Below are positions 35,902 to 44,222 of a stretch of 64,000 bases of DNA, piece by piece. The notes under the pieces were generated by a model, which was not told where the DNA came from, did no database searches, and saw nothing but the letters and a program-made list of their open reading frames with translations. Origin of the DNA: a virus; the IMG/VR virus record IMGVR_UViG_3300017917_001839, positions 58,295 to 122,294 of that record; one strand, 5' to 3'. The number at the start of each line of letters is the position of its first letter. The first letter of the stretch is position 1. The position numbers and the translations under genes are program-made.

Positions 35902-36285
35902 TTATCCTATAGCATCTGTGGCAGAGATTGCCTGTCTAACGTATTCAAGATATAGTGCGTCCTGGTCGCCTGTTTCTACATACTGAATAGTTACTTCAAT
36001 TCGTAATGCTTGATCTGCATAAAACATAATTGTCTCTACATGTCTTACTCTAGGATCAGCATCTATAATTCTTTTTACATCTTCTTCAATTTCAGCTCTG
36101 GTTAGTGTATCTTCAGGATTCATTAATAGATCCCAAATACTGCTACCATAGTTTGGTCTCATCAATCTTTCTCCCTTGCGGGTATAGAAAGTATTGAGCA
36201 AATCACGCTTAACAAGTTCCATATCCTCCAATGTATATGGAGCTCTAACCCTGTCAACTGTGCTGAAACCTTTAAATGTTACCAT
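35902..36285 (-). CDS. gp25: Baseplate wedge subunit gp25
   Basis: The 127 residues match the GPW/gp25 family in length and motifs. RDLLNTFYTRKGERLMRPNY is followed by GSSIWDLLMNPEDTLTRAEI and a DPRVRHVET segment at the position of the family's conserved Glu/Asp-Pro-Arg motif. gp25 sits in the inner baseplate and nucleates the sheath. It heads the minus-strand unit gp25-gp6-giant protein-fibres. ATG 36285 has no ribosome binding site and stands five bases after the late octamer GATAAATA. If transcription starts where T4 late promoters start, the mRNA begins at or next to the ATG. Confidence 0.93.
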   Translation of the reverse strand: MVTFKGFSTVDRVRAPYTLEDMELVKRDLLNTFYTRKGERLMRPNYGSSIWDLLMNPEDTLTRAEIEEDVKRIIDADPRVRHVETIMFYADQALRIEVTIQYVETGDQDALYLEYVRQAISATDAIG

Positions 36286-36290
36286 AACAT

Positions 36291-36321
36291 TATTTATCTT
36301 AAAAGTTAAAACTCGTTTTAA
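36291..36321 (-). promoter_or_regulatory. Late promoter of the gp25-gp6-giant unit with upstream palindrome
   Basis: GATAAATA occupies 36298-36291 on the minus strand. TTAAAACTCGTTTTAA (36306-36321) lies seven bases upstream of it. This drives the longest structural unit of the window and stands back to back with the early promoter at 36343. Confidence 0.78.
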
Positions 36322-36342
36322 TGATGCCTTAAAAACAGCCGG

Positions 36343-36371
36343 TTGACAGCCACCAAAACTTGTGCTATAAT
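36343..36371 (+). promoter_or_regulatory. Sigma70-type early promoter
   Basis: TTGACA (36343-36348) and TATAAT (36366-36371) are separated by 17 bases, a consensus match. The context CCGGTTGACA and the downstream AATGTAAGC are repeated at the promoter at 36873. It reads into the zinc protease gene, whose ATG 36400 follows an AGGA ribosome binding site. Confidence 0.9.
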
Positions 36372-36399
36372 GTAATGTAAGCTGAAAAATAGGACCTAT

Positions 36400-36867
36400 A
36401 TGGACATCTCAGTTTTTGGTACTAAAAATAAAAAATTAATCAACGAGCTGTGCGAAGCTTCGGAGTTTTTTGCACGTTGCTTGATGGATAAGCGCATGGT
36501 TGATAACCTAGAGCTCGATATCGAGCTTGACTCTAAGCTAGATGTGCAAGGCACTGCCATCAATGAAGATGGCACTCGGCGCAGTAGATATTTTACAATT
36601 CAGTTACGTAATGGTCGCGGAGATGATTTGATTCAAACTCTAGCACACGAAATGGTTCATGTTAAGCAACATGCTAAAAATGAACTTGTCAAGGACTACG
36701 GCACGGCACGTGGCGGCTATAAGTTAGAAAGTGTGTGGATGGGCAAAGTGTGGCGACCAAAAGCTGGAGAAGATTCTTATTTTGATTCTCCGTGGGAAGT
36801 TGAAGCATATGGTCGCGAAGTTGGTCTAATGCATCGCTGGATCAAGCATAAAGAAAAATCAAAATAA
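36400..36867 (+). CDS. SprT-like zinc metalloprotease
   Basis: The 155-residue protein contains TLAHEMVHVKQHAKNELV, a zincin HExxH motif (His, catalytic Glu, His). A downstream SPWEVEAYGREVGL supplies a likely third zinc ligand, Glu. The layout resembles SprT-like and phage zincin proteins. The segment DVQGTAINEDGTRRSRYFTI before it is the beta sheet edge. It is transcribed from a strong host-type promoter, against the surrounding late tail genes, so it should act early in the infected cell rather than in the virion. A substrate cannot be named; SprT relatives cut DNA-bound proteins. It ends within the inverted repeat of the next promoter. Confidence 0.76.
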   Translation: MDISVFGTKNKKLINELCEASEFFARCLMDKRMVDNLELDIELDSKLDVQGTAINEDGTRRSRYFTIQLRNGRGDDLIQTLAHEMVHVKQHAKNELVKDYGTARGGYKLESVWMGKVWRPKAGEDSYFDSPWEVEAYGREVGLMHRWIKHKEKSK

Positions 36868-36901
36868 ACCGGTTGACATAACAACCCGGTTCAGTTATAG
36901 T
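36867..36901 (+). promoter_or_regulatory. Sigma70-type early promoter with inverted repeat
   Basis: TTGACA (36873-36878) and TATAGT (36896-36901) have a 17-base spacer. An inverted repeat AACCGG (36867-36872) and CCGGTT (36886-36891) brackets the -35 box and could be an operator. The sequence CCGGTTGACA and the downstream AATGTAAGC (36905-36913) repeat those of the promoter at 36343. It drives the 85-residue gene. Confidence 0.8.
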
Positions 36902-36934
36902 AAGAATGTAAGCAAGAAATTGCGTACATAGGCC

Positions 36935-36950
36935 GGTAACACTTGTTACC
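36935..36950 (+). promoter_or_regulatory. Leader hairpin, possible attenuator
   Basis: GGTAAC (36935-36940) and GTTACC (36945-36950) form a 6-bp stem with loop ACTT, followed by ATTTTGTTTA. It lies in the leader between the early promoter and the 85-residue gene. The imperfect T run suggests partial termination or pausing at most. Confidence 0.4.
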
Positions 36951-36984
36951 ATTTTGTTTAACTTAAGTATGAGATATAAAGTTA

Positions 36985-37242
36985 ATGAATAAGATGATGC
37001 GTAAGTTTGAAGAAGTCTGCGAAAGTGCGGATCGGTTCAACTCAGAAAATCGCACTGAACGATTCTTTAAGCTGTTTGAACAGCGTAAGAAGTACGTTAC
37101 AGTAGGATTGTATGATAGTGTGACCAAGAAGCACGTTCTGTTTGACAGCATCAACCTAGTCGGTAATTTCCGTTACAACAGTAATGGTGTACCAGGTGAG
37201 CTGTTTGAAATGGAACGCATGATTACTTCTGCTTCTAAGTAA
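36985..37242 (+). CDS. Small unknown early protein
   Basis: The 85-residue protein starts MNKMMRKFEEVCESADRFNS and has a basic helical first half (ERFFKLFEQRKKYVTVGLYD). A short beta segment SVTKKHVLFDSINLVG and a C-terminal helix ELFEMERMITSASK follow. No ribosome binding site is evident, and ATG at 36985, 36994 or 36997 could each be the start. It has its own sigma70-type promoter and is followed by a strong terminator, so it is a self-contained early transcription unit. Small early phage proteins often bind host enzymes, but nothing in this sequence identifies a target. Confidence 0.58.
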   Translation: MNKMMRKFEEVCESADRFNSENRTERFFKLFEQRKKYVTVGLYDSVTKKHVLFDSINLVGNFRYNSNGVPGELFEMERMITSASK

Positions 37243-37283
37243 TTAACTAGTTATAGTATGATAGTGTAGAAATAATGTATTAA

Positions 37284-37313
37284 AAAATATAGGGCCGAAA
37301 GGCCCTATATTTT
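37284..37313. terminator. Bidirectional terminator between the early island and gp5
   Basis: AAAATATAGGGCC (37284-37296) and GGCCCTATATTTT (37301-37313) form a perfect 13-bp stem closed by a GAAA loop, with A/T runs on both sides. It ends the plus-strand early gene and the minus-strand gp5 gene, whose TAA overlaps the last base of the hairpin. Confidence 0.93.
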
Positions 37314-39970
37314 TATGAGAATCCAAATTCGTTTATCTTTTGACGAATATACTCTGCTCGCACATTTGCTAAATGCTGTGCTAATCGCAAGAAACCAACA
37401 TCCCCGGGTTGTAGATTGTCTGGTGGTGCTGTATCTACTTCGTCGGGCGTTTGGAACAGTTCACCTTCATAAATTCTTCTAGCTTCTATGTCTTCTCTAT
37501 AAACCAACGGACCGTCTGTGCCAGCACCACTGATATCGGCACCTAGGTTCCAGGTTTTCATTAAGCGTGGAATTTCACTGTATTTGCCTTCGTTGAGTGC
37601 TGCAAGAACATTGCTGTTAGCAAAGTTTTCTGGCCCAATTGCTAGTGCAAAGCTAGACAGTGCTGCCGTTTGATTATCGTTTAGCGGAACCTTAATCATG
37701 TACTTAACACTTTCAAATGCCGTGTTTAAGTCTGCACTAAGCGCCATTGAAGTGCTAACTGGACCAAGTCCTTGAGCAAAGTCAACAATCTTATTACCTA
37801 ATGCATCTTCGTAAATAATACTTGGTCCGTCTCTGCGAACAGTGAGTCCTGCTTCTTTTAATTTATTTGCCAAGTCGTCAGCATTTTTTGCAAACTTAAA
37901 TGCATTATCAACACTGGCTCTCATTTGTTTAAATGCATCTGCATTTAGATTAGCTGCTAGGCCTTTAGCATCAATAGCGAACTGATTAAGTCGTGCTTCG
38001 TACTCTTTTAGTTGCTTTTGCACACCAACTATTTTATCCTTTAGCGCATTCGAAATAGGAATTCTAATTGGTGGTATGGCTGTTTCAATAGACTTGACAA
38101 CATTTTTTAAATTTGTTACTTCTAAAAATTTCTTCTCTGCTGCGGCAGCAAAATTATTCAGTGCATTTTGTAAGTCTGCATATGTAGGGATAGAATTGTT
38201 TATGCGTTCTAATCGAGCATTTAAGTCCCTAAGCGATTGCTCTCCTGATTTTGTAGCATTTGCAGCCGCAGTAGTACCTGTTCCACCTGCTGGTGTTGCA
38301 CTACCCGAACTTGGTGCACCACCGGGTGTTTGATAACCTACCCCAACTTTTGAACCATTTGGGCTCTGAACATCTGCTGGTTTGCCTGGAGTGTTACTCT
38401 CACCAGGTGCAGCACTATCTGCTGTTGCTGAATCCGATCCAACTCGAGATGGATCATCCTGTGCTGGATCTATGGGCTTACCGGCATGGCCTTCATATGG
38501 TTCTGCTGTAACTAAAATTGGTACAATAGTGTCTAACTCGTCTTGCTTACCAGGACGTTTGCCTTGTAACGGAATTGAAGGCTTACCGTCCTTGGCATTT
38601 TCAATATTGAAAACAGGTTCTTCGCGTGATTGATCTTTTTGTTTGTTAGTGCCTATACGAGACGCCGACGGTGCTGGTAATGCAGGCGGTAATATTGGCA
38701 TAGCACCATTTAAGTGTATCATAGCACCTCTAATGCCAACCATTGCGCCGCCATCAATTCCTAGCAGTGATGCTTTTACTGACATAGGTAATTTAGCATC
38801 AAGTACCATTGGGCCTGCTGTTTGTATACTTGCACCAGTTATACCCGATGTAACCTTAAAAGCACCAGCAGAGTTTAGATTTATATCAGAACCAGCTGAT
38901 GTAGCATTAAAAGCAGTTGCGGCATATTGGTTGATTGAGCTGGCTGCTTCAATGTTAAAGTTTCCGCCGCTGCCTAATGCAGCACCCACAGCAGGCGACT
39001 TAACAATACCTTTGTATTCTTTACCGCCTATGTTATCACCGGCTGCTTTAATGTTTACGTTTTGCCCAGCTTCAATGTTGATATCTAAATCTGCACGTAA
39101 GTTAAAGTTGCCGCGTGTACGCATATTAATACTACCAGCAGAAAATACGTTAATGGTGTCGCCATTGAGCTCTAGCCATGTGCCATTCTTATTAATGATG
39201 TAAATTAGTCCTGTGCCATCGTCCATTAATATTTGTTGGGCGCCAGCAGTGCGTAAGCGCACCATGCGGCTGCCTATACGGTCATCCATAACAAACTGAT
39301 GACCAGCAAGTCTGTTATTAAAGTTTAACGGGTCTCTGGGACCGGGTGTTAGTATACCAAATACTTCACTGGGACTTTCTCTGCGGCTACTGCCAGATCC
39401 TGCGCCACGAATCCGATCATTAATCAAACCTTGCTTAACAATTTTTTCTGCTAAGTCAACGTGAATAGGTCTAATAGCATCGTTGTGAGTGGTGCGCTCA
39501 TCGCGTTTGTTTTTTTCTGCTACAGGTACTAGTAGCTTTGAATCGCTGTAGCTGGTACCACCGGCCATACCTGGAACCATATAATTGTATTTGTCTGGGA
39601 ATAAGCAGCCAATAATAAAAGGAAACTTTAGGTTGCCGTCGCCAAAGCACACCAGAACAAGGTTGCCAATGTCTGGGGGTACCATCCACATGCCATAACT
39701 TTTTTGTGTCTGCTCATAGCTTTCAATTTTACCGCCAATGGCAGCTGGGTCAGTACCGCCAGCAAATGGGCTAGTCCAGATACACTGAAACCTAGCAGCG
39801 GTATTAGTTTTGTCTTTGCCTAACGCACTAATGAATACATCTATTCTACCGGTACGGCTAAGATCCTTTGTTCCCATTACCTCACCAATGTAGATACCAT
39901 GGGTAGGATCTTTGGCAGCGTCTTTGCGTGTTTCTGGATTGCTGTTACTGATTCGCGAATTGTCTGTCAT
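37313..39970 (-). CDS. gp5: Baseplate hub spike gp5-like with GH24 lysozyme-like region
   Basis: The N-terminus (GIYIGEVMGTKDLSRTGRID, then PPDIGNLVLVCFGDGNLKFP and CLFPDKYNYMVPGM) is the OB-fold of T4-like gp5. The centre (about 230-420) has short repeats such as INMRTRGNFNLRADLDINIE, as expected for the triple-stranded beta helix needle. A Pro/Gly/Ser linker (about 430-590) and a coiled coil follow. At about 695-840 the sequence PLNDNQTAALSSFALAIGPE and YREDIEARRIYEGELF matches the C-terminal lobe of GH24 (T4-type) lysozymes. The expected catalytic part (E, D, T with a TIGYG-like motif) reads IIYEDALGNKIVDFAQG, so activity is doubtful. The domain order differs from T4, where lysozyme lies between OB-fold and needle. 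It is the last gene of the gp48-gp53-hub unit. Confidence 0.85.
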   Translation of the reverse strand: MTDNSRISNSNPETRKDAAKDPTHGIYIGEVMGTKDLSRTGRIDVFISALGKDKTNTAARFQCIWTSPFAGGTDPAAIGGKIESYEQTQKSYGMWMVPPDIGNLVLVCFGDGNLKFPFIIGCLFPDKYNYMVPGMAGGTSYSDSKLLVPVAEKNKRDERTTHNDAIRPIHVDLAEKIVKQGLINDRIRGAGSGSSRRESPSEVFGILTPGPRDPLNFNNRLAGHQFVMDDRIGSRMVRLRTAGAQQILMDDGTGLIYIINKNGTWLELNGDTINVFSAGSINMRTRGNFNLRADLDINIEAGQNVNIKAAGDNIGGKEYKGIVKSPAVGAALGSGGNFNIEAASSINQYAATAFNATSAGSDINLNSAGAFKVTSGITGASIQTAGPMVLDAKLPMSVKASLLGIDGGAMVGIRGAMIHLNGAMPILPPALPAPSASRIGTNKQKDQSREEPVFNIENAKDGKPSIPLQGKRPGKQDELDTIVPILVTAEPYEGHAGKPIDPAQDDPSRVGSDSATADSAAPGESNTPGKPADVQSPNGSKVGVGYQTPGGAPSSGSATPAGGTGTTAAANATKSGEQSLRDLNARLERINNSIPTYADLQNALNNFAAAAEKKFLEVTNLKNVVKSIETAIPPIRIPISNALKDKIVGVQKQLKEYEARLNQFAIDAKGLAANLNADAFKQMRASVDNAFKFAKNADDLANKLKEAGLTVRRDGPSIIYEDALGNKIVDFAQGLGPVSTSMALSADLNTAFESVKYMIKVPLNDNQTAALSSFALAIGPENFANSNVLAALNEGKYSEIPRLMKTWNLGADISGAGTDGPLVYREDIEARRIYEGELFQTPDEVDTAPPDNLQPGDVGFLRLAQHLANVRAEYIRQKINEFGFS

Positions 39971-39973
39971 GTA

Positions 39974-42844
39974 TTACTTTCCCTTTGGTGCGTATACGTG
40001 TAAGTGGTCGTTATGATCTGTACTGTTCCACACAACTTTCCAGCCTTGTGATCTGAGTGCAGCCGCCATGGAGTCAAATTTTGCTTTCTGTGCTGGATTG
40101 AACCACTCTTTGTTACCTGTGCCAATGTTAACGTCAAATGCACGACCGTCTGCGTGTTCCCCAGATGAGTGAGCATCTTTATTGTAATTGCCAGGGGTTA
40201 AATCTGGATTTTCACTAGGTATTGTACCATTTTGTTCCAACCATGATTTGAGCTGTGCCATATTTGCCTTGCTAGCTGGCGGTGGTGTACCAACAGTTGG
40301 TGCTAGCGGATCGCCTGTGGTAGTACCCGGGTCAGTAGGATTACCAATTTCACTGGCGGGTGTTCCTAAAGTTTCAGAAGCTTCTTTGTACCCTTCGACT
40401 GTGGTTAAATCTGGCGGTGTTTGATCGCGACGAACTCGTTTAACTTTGTGTAAGGGTAAAGCTATATCTTTGGTTGCTTCTACATCTACAGTGTAAATAC
40501 CATTTCTAAAATTATTAACAACTTTAAGGATTCTATAGAGTCCACTAAATGACTTGCTCATGCCGTTAAAATTCCAGAAGCCTGAATTTTTATTACTGTC
40601 CTCGTCCGACACATCTGGATCATATGATTGGGCTGAGGCAATTTGCAGAATAATAAAATTGTCATCACTGGTATAACTTACACTAGTAGGAGTACTGCTA
40701 GCAGCCATGTTTGTTTCGCCACTGGCTTTGCCCAAGTACCATGGATCGCCTCTTAGTGTTAAATTAACTTTGTTTAAGAACGCACTTGCATTATGTTGAT
40801 GATGTACATAACCAAATAATGTATTTGCCGGACTAGTTGTAACATATGTTGCTGCTTCTGCAATATTAGGAACTGTGCTGGTGCCTAATACTTCGTATCT
40901 AAAATCAGCGTTGGCCATGTCAAAGTTTTTAAGATCGCTGACATCAATTGCGTCAGTCGACATAACCAAATCTTCCGAATATGTAAAGCCACTGGTTTCT
41001 GGTTTATAAGCTGCACCACCAGGTGTGGTTCCGGTTGGAGGGGCAGTGTCGGAAGAACTAGTGTTAGACATCACCGCAGATGATGCTAGCTTATTAATGG
41101 TTCTTGAATCTAACGAAGCGACCAGATCGCGTTGGGCTTTGCCAGTAGTATCATTAAGAATTGTTCTAAGTTGTTCTTGTGGTCTATCTATTGCATTGGC
41201 TATTTTTTGTATAGATGCTGCATTACCTTTGATCGAATCTAAAAGATCGCCAAATTTAGCCTTAGCACCTGCAATTTTAGATTTGCTAAAAAGTTCCTTA
41301 CCGCTAGCATCAGCTGTCTGTGCAATAGTTGAATTTAATGCAACACCAGATGTTATACTGACGTCGCCGATAACGCCGCCATTTGGTGGCACAAGCAAAA
41401 CTTGAGCACCATCCCAGGCAATATCCATGTTTATGATTTGATCATTGCGACCGGTAAACAAGTAGTAATAACTTTTATGTATCTTATTTTCTTTATACAT
41501 TGTTTGCAATTTAACTGTAGCAGCGGCTTCGCTGCCAGTGATATTGACCTCATCGATGGTCAATGCCACATCACTGCGGCCTGTGTTGTATAAAGTTGGT
41601 TTGTAGGTATATCTACGTGTATATGCTATTCGTTTTTTATCCCACTGAAGTTCTTGTACTTCAGCATTCATTCTCATCCACGAAATAAAAACTTTTGCTG
41701 CATTAACTGCTTTATCAGCAGGATCTTGCATATTGCTTTTTCTGGTAATCATTTCTAAGAACTCTTTGTTCATACTTAACAGTATGAAAAAGTATCTCTC
41801 AAAAGTAACACCTTTGGGGATGGTAATTTTATCACCAACCACAACAATGTCTGTTTTGCCAGTATTCTTTGGCACTTCTTCTGCGCCGGATTGTTCTTCC
41901 TCAAGTGTTTCTTTAGTCTCGTTGGTCCAAGCTCTATTAACATCTTCGGAATTTAAATCATTACTGGTATTTAGAGTTTCGTCTTTGATTTTAACCGTCT
42001 GGCCGCCTTCAAATCCTACTGCGGTTGATCCATCACCAATTAACCCAGATAAATCAAATTTAATTTCATCCGGTCGTTCATAATTGTTTGCTGCATTATC
42101 AGCGTAATACTTGTTTAGTTGTTTTTCAAAATCTCTTACGTGTTCAGTTATTGTTTTGCCAACACTGGTTATTGCAAATGGAACTCTGTACAGAGAGTCA
42201 ACGAAAGCAGTGACATTCTCTAGGTTAACTTCAAAATCATAGTAGCTGCCAGTGTTATCAACCTTAACAGCAATTTTTTGCAATCTACATTTAAAGGTAA
42301 TGGGACCTAGAATAGTTGTGACTTCACCACCTTGATCGTTATCATCCGGGTCATGATTATATCCCTGGAATCTAACATCTAGATACATTATTGGAGTTGT
42401 TGTTACTTGGTTGCCTAGAAATATATCAGCAGCGGCTATTTGATCTAACAAATTGGCGCCGCCGGGTTGAAATACCCTAAATTTTGCTATTTGCTGTAGG
42501 AAACCACCTTTTTCGTTTTTAGCAGCCACGATCTCTAAGTCGTCAATGATGTTTCCTGTAACACCAGTTTGCGCAATAGTTACTTGTTTAATATCTCGGC
42601 GGCCTGTTACAACAATAGTTTGCGTATCGCTCTCGGCAGGCGTATCTGAACGTGCTGTATCGGCAGTATCTTTCTTTTCTGCGTCGCCACTAACTGAAGA
42701 GCTTTTAGCAACAGGTATCATGTACAACCTTAGGTTGTACGAAGGATTGTCGTACTGATCTAAAATATTTCCCCATACAGTACCTAAATATGGATCAGGT
42801 ACCTCAGGAGTACGACCTGCTGTGGATGCTCTTAAATTTGGCAT
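39974..42844 (-). CDS. Baseplate hub-type protein with C-terminal M15 peptidase domain
   Basis: This 956-residue protein sits between gp53 and gp5, where a gp27-type hub protein would be expected. It has the beginning PEVPDPYLGTVWGNILDQYD and beta-rich domains (TFKCRLQKIAVKVDNTGSYY). A Pro/Thr linker near 810-860 leads to the last ~100 residues. There SSGEHADGRAFDVNIGTG (near 890) and DHNDHLHVYAP near the C-terminus give the His, Asp and His zinc ligands of the M15 (D-Ala-D-Ala carboxypeptidase/endolysin) family. Such a domain on the tail tip would cut peptidoglycan cross-links during DNA entry. Homology of the N-terminal part to gp27 is inferred from position only. It overlaps gp53 at a single base and ends four bases before gp5. 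Confidence 0.75.
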   Translation of the reverse strand: MPNLRASTAGRTPEVPDPYLGTVWGNILDQYDNPSYNLRLYMIPVAKSSSVSGDAEKKDTADTARSDTPAESDTQTIVVTGRRDIKQVTIAQTGVTGNIIDDLEIVAAKNEKGGFLQQIAKFRVFQPGGANLLDQIAAADIFLGNQVTTTPIMYLDVRFQGYNHDPDDNDQGGEVTTILGPITFKCRLQKIAVKVDNTGSYYDFEVNLENVTAFVDSLYRVPFAITSVGKTITEHVRDFEKQLNKYYADNAANNYERPDEIKFDLSGLIGDGSTAVGFEGGQTVKIKDETLNTSNDLNSEDVNRAWTNETKETLEEEQSGAEEVPKNTGKTDIVVVGDKITIPKGVTFERYFFILLSMNKEFLEMITRKSNMQDPADKAVNAAKVFISWMRMNAEVQELQWDKKRIAYTRRYTYKPTLYNTGRSDVALTIDEVNITGSEAAATVKLQTMYKENKIHKSYYYLFTGRNDQIINMDIAWDGAQVLLVPPNGGVIGDVSITSGVALNSTIAQTADASGKELFSKSKIAGAKAKFGDLLDSIKGNAASIQKIANAIDRPQEQLRTILNDTTGKAQRDLVASLDSRTINKLASSAVMSNTSSSDTAPPTGTTPGGAAYKPETSGFTYSEDLVMSTDAIDVSDLKNFDMANADFRYEVLGTSTVPNIAEAATYVTTSPANTLFGYVHHQHNASAFLNKVNLTLRGDPWYLGKASGETNMAASSTPTSVSYTSDDNFIILQIASAQSYDPDVSDEDSNKNSGFWNFNGMSKSFSGLYRILKVVNNFRNGIYTVDVEATKDIALPLHKVKRVRRDQTPPDLTTVEGYKEASETLGTPASEIGNPTDPGTTTGDPLAPTVGTPPPASKANMAQLKSWLEQNGTIPSENPDLTPGNYNKDAHSSGEHADGRAFDVNIGTGNKEWFNPAQKAKFDSMAAALRSQGWKVVWNSTDHNDHLHVYAPKGK

Positions 42845-43155
42845 TAGGCGCTCTCAGCTACAATATTAACAGTTTCCTTAGTTGGAAGTCGTATTGATTT
42901 TCCAGCAGAAAAATCCCTAACTGGATCTTCAATGACATCAGGATTTCTCAGTGCAAATACCCACCAAAGACGTGAGTTACCATATAACACATACGCTAAA
43001 AGATCTGGTCTTTCATTGTATGCTTGGTCAATTATATATTCTTCATCGCTTTCATATTTTGGAATAGATGGCAGCGCATTGTAATCTAAAAATAAACCAT
43101 CAATGATCGCAGTATTCTTAACAAAACTGTCTTTGCGAATTCTATCAGCTGACAT
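42844..43155 (-). CDS. gp53: Baseplate wedge subunit gp53
   Basis: The 103-residue protein carries the gp53 core YNERPDLLAYVLYGNSRLWW followed by VFALRNPDVIEDPVRDFSAG, a LysM-like fold found in phage tail proteins. In T4 gp53 bridges adjacent wedges around gp6 and gp25. T4 gp53 is longer (196 residues), so this is the minimal form common in marine relatives. It overlaps both neighbouring genes by one base. Confidence 0.88.
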   Translation of the reverse strand: MSADRIRKDSFVKNTAIIDGLFLDYNALPSIPKYESDEEYIIDQAYNERPDLLAYVLYGNSRLWWVFALRNPDVIEDPVRDFSAGKSIRLPTKETVNIVAESA

Positions 43156-44084
43156 TAGATAAACCCGTCCTTATATGCTTTACCTGTACGAACTGCATTG
43201 ATATCAAATCTTCTGCGTAGTTTGTGTGGTGTATAATTTGGGGTCAATGTAATAACGATGTTTGTTTTTGTTGGTACATGAGTTACTGTATCATTTACAA
43301 GTACAGGTACATAGTCAACGTCATCGCTCAACTGTATACTATAGTTTGTGACTACAACAGGAACTTTGTTGAACCCGTGGTCGCCTAGATATTCAAATAA
43401 CAACACAGGGGGAGGTGTGCCATAATCACCGCTAGCAACAGCGGCGTCACCAAAGTAGGCTTTTGTACAAACTTTAAGGAATGTCATTACAGCAAGAAGA
43501 TATCGTGCTTCATAAATGTCGTTGGCTGTGAAGTCTGCTGCTACAGGGATATCAGGTGGACGACTACTAACAAATGTGTTAATAGGATAGTTCATGCCTT
43601 GCATTAGTGCTTGGTTATACTCAGCTGTGCCACTTAAAAAGATATTTGGTGTGTACTGCCAAACCAACCCACCGCTTTCTTTGAGTGGTCTCATTAGTGC
43701 ATCGCCTCCGGCTAGAGCTCCATAAAATTGCTCAATGCCTCCGGCTTTTGGTCTAAGTCTGGCACGCCAGTCGTAGCCCTTAGATAGTTTATTGCTGGTA
43801 CCATCGCTGCTTATTGTATTCTGAGAAGCTATGATATTTGACGTTTCTTCGGCGATAGCCGACAAACGCTCGTTAACCAAAGTACGATAACTGTTATCGC
43901 TGAAATCTGGGATGCCGCCGCCAAAACCCGGCAAGAAGTTGTTAACAATTGTTCCTAAACCAGATCGTAGTATTGGATTCTTAACAGAGGATAACCCTTT
44001 GCCTACCTGGTTACTTAACTTGCTTTCAACAGTTCGCCCCAGCTGAGTGAAAATACTGCCGTTTGTGAATCTATTTTGTGCCAT
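43155..44084 (-). CDS. gp48: Baseplate tail-tube cap gp48-like protein
   Basis: The 309-residue protein begins with NRFTNGSIFTQLGRTVESKL, the conserved N-terminus of gp48/gp54 proteins in T4-like phages. It ends with a beta-rich tube-like domain (VPVVVTNYSIQLSDDVDYVP and TNIVITLTPNYTPHKLRRRF). gp48 and gp54 cap the hub and start tail-tube polymerisation. Only one such gene is visible here, so gp48 versus gp54 is not fully resolved. It heads the hub unit behind a late promoter, with AGGAGA seven bases before ATG 44084. Confidence 0.82.
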   Translation of the reverse strand: MAQNRFTNGSIFTQLGRTVESKLSNQVGKGLSSVKNPILRSGLGTIVNNFLPGFGGGIPDFSDNSYRTLVNERLSAIAEETSNIIASQNTISSDGTSNKLSKGYDWRARLRPKAGGIEQFYGALAGGDALMRPLKESGGLVWQYTPNIFLSGTAEYNQALMQGMNYPINTFVSSRPPDIPVAADFTANDIYEARYLLAVMTFLKVCTKAYFGDAAVASGDYGTPPPVLLFEYLGDHGFNKVPVVVTNYSIQLSDDVDYVPVLVNDTVTHVPTKTNIVITLTPNYTPHKLRRRFDINAVRTGKAYKDGFI

Positions 44085-44101
44085 AGCGTTCTCCTATGTA
44101 G

Positions 44102-44132
44102 TATTTATCTATCAATTTAAAACCCATTTTAA
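44102..44132 (-). promoter_or_regulatory. Late promoter of the hub unit with upstream palindrome
   Basis: GATAAATA (44109-44102, minus strand) is preceded seven bases upstream by TTAAAACCCATTTTAA (44117-44132). It drives gp48, gp53, the hub-like protein and gp5, and stands back to back with the early promoter of gp55. Confidence 0.78.
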
Positions 44133-44169
44133 ATGCTAGCCAGAAATTTCAAGAAACGCCAGAAAATTG

Positions 44170-44197
44170 TTGACTTCAGGATAAAATAATGTATACT
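44170..44197 (+). promoter_or_regulatory. Sigma70-type promoter of the gp55-gp47-gp46 unit
   Basis: TTGACT (44170-44175) and TATACT (44192-44197) with a 16-base spacer precede gp55, whose ATG 44223 has AGGAG seven bases upstream. Host-type promoter control fits early or middle synthesis of the late sigma factor and recombination nuclease. Confidence 0.78.
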
Positions 44198-44222
44198 GTT
44201 AGAATATCTTACAGGAGTCTGC

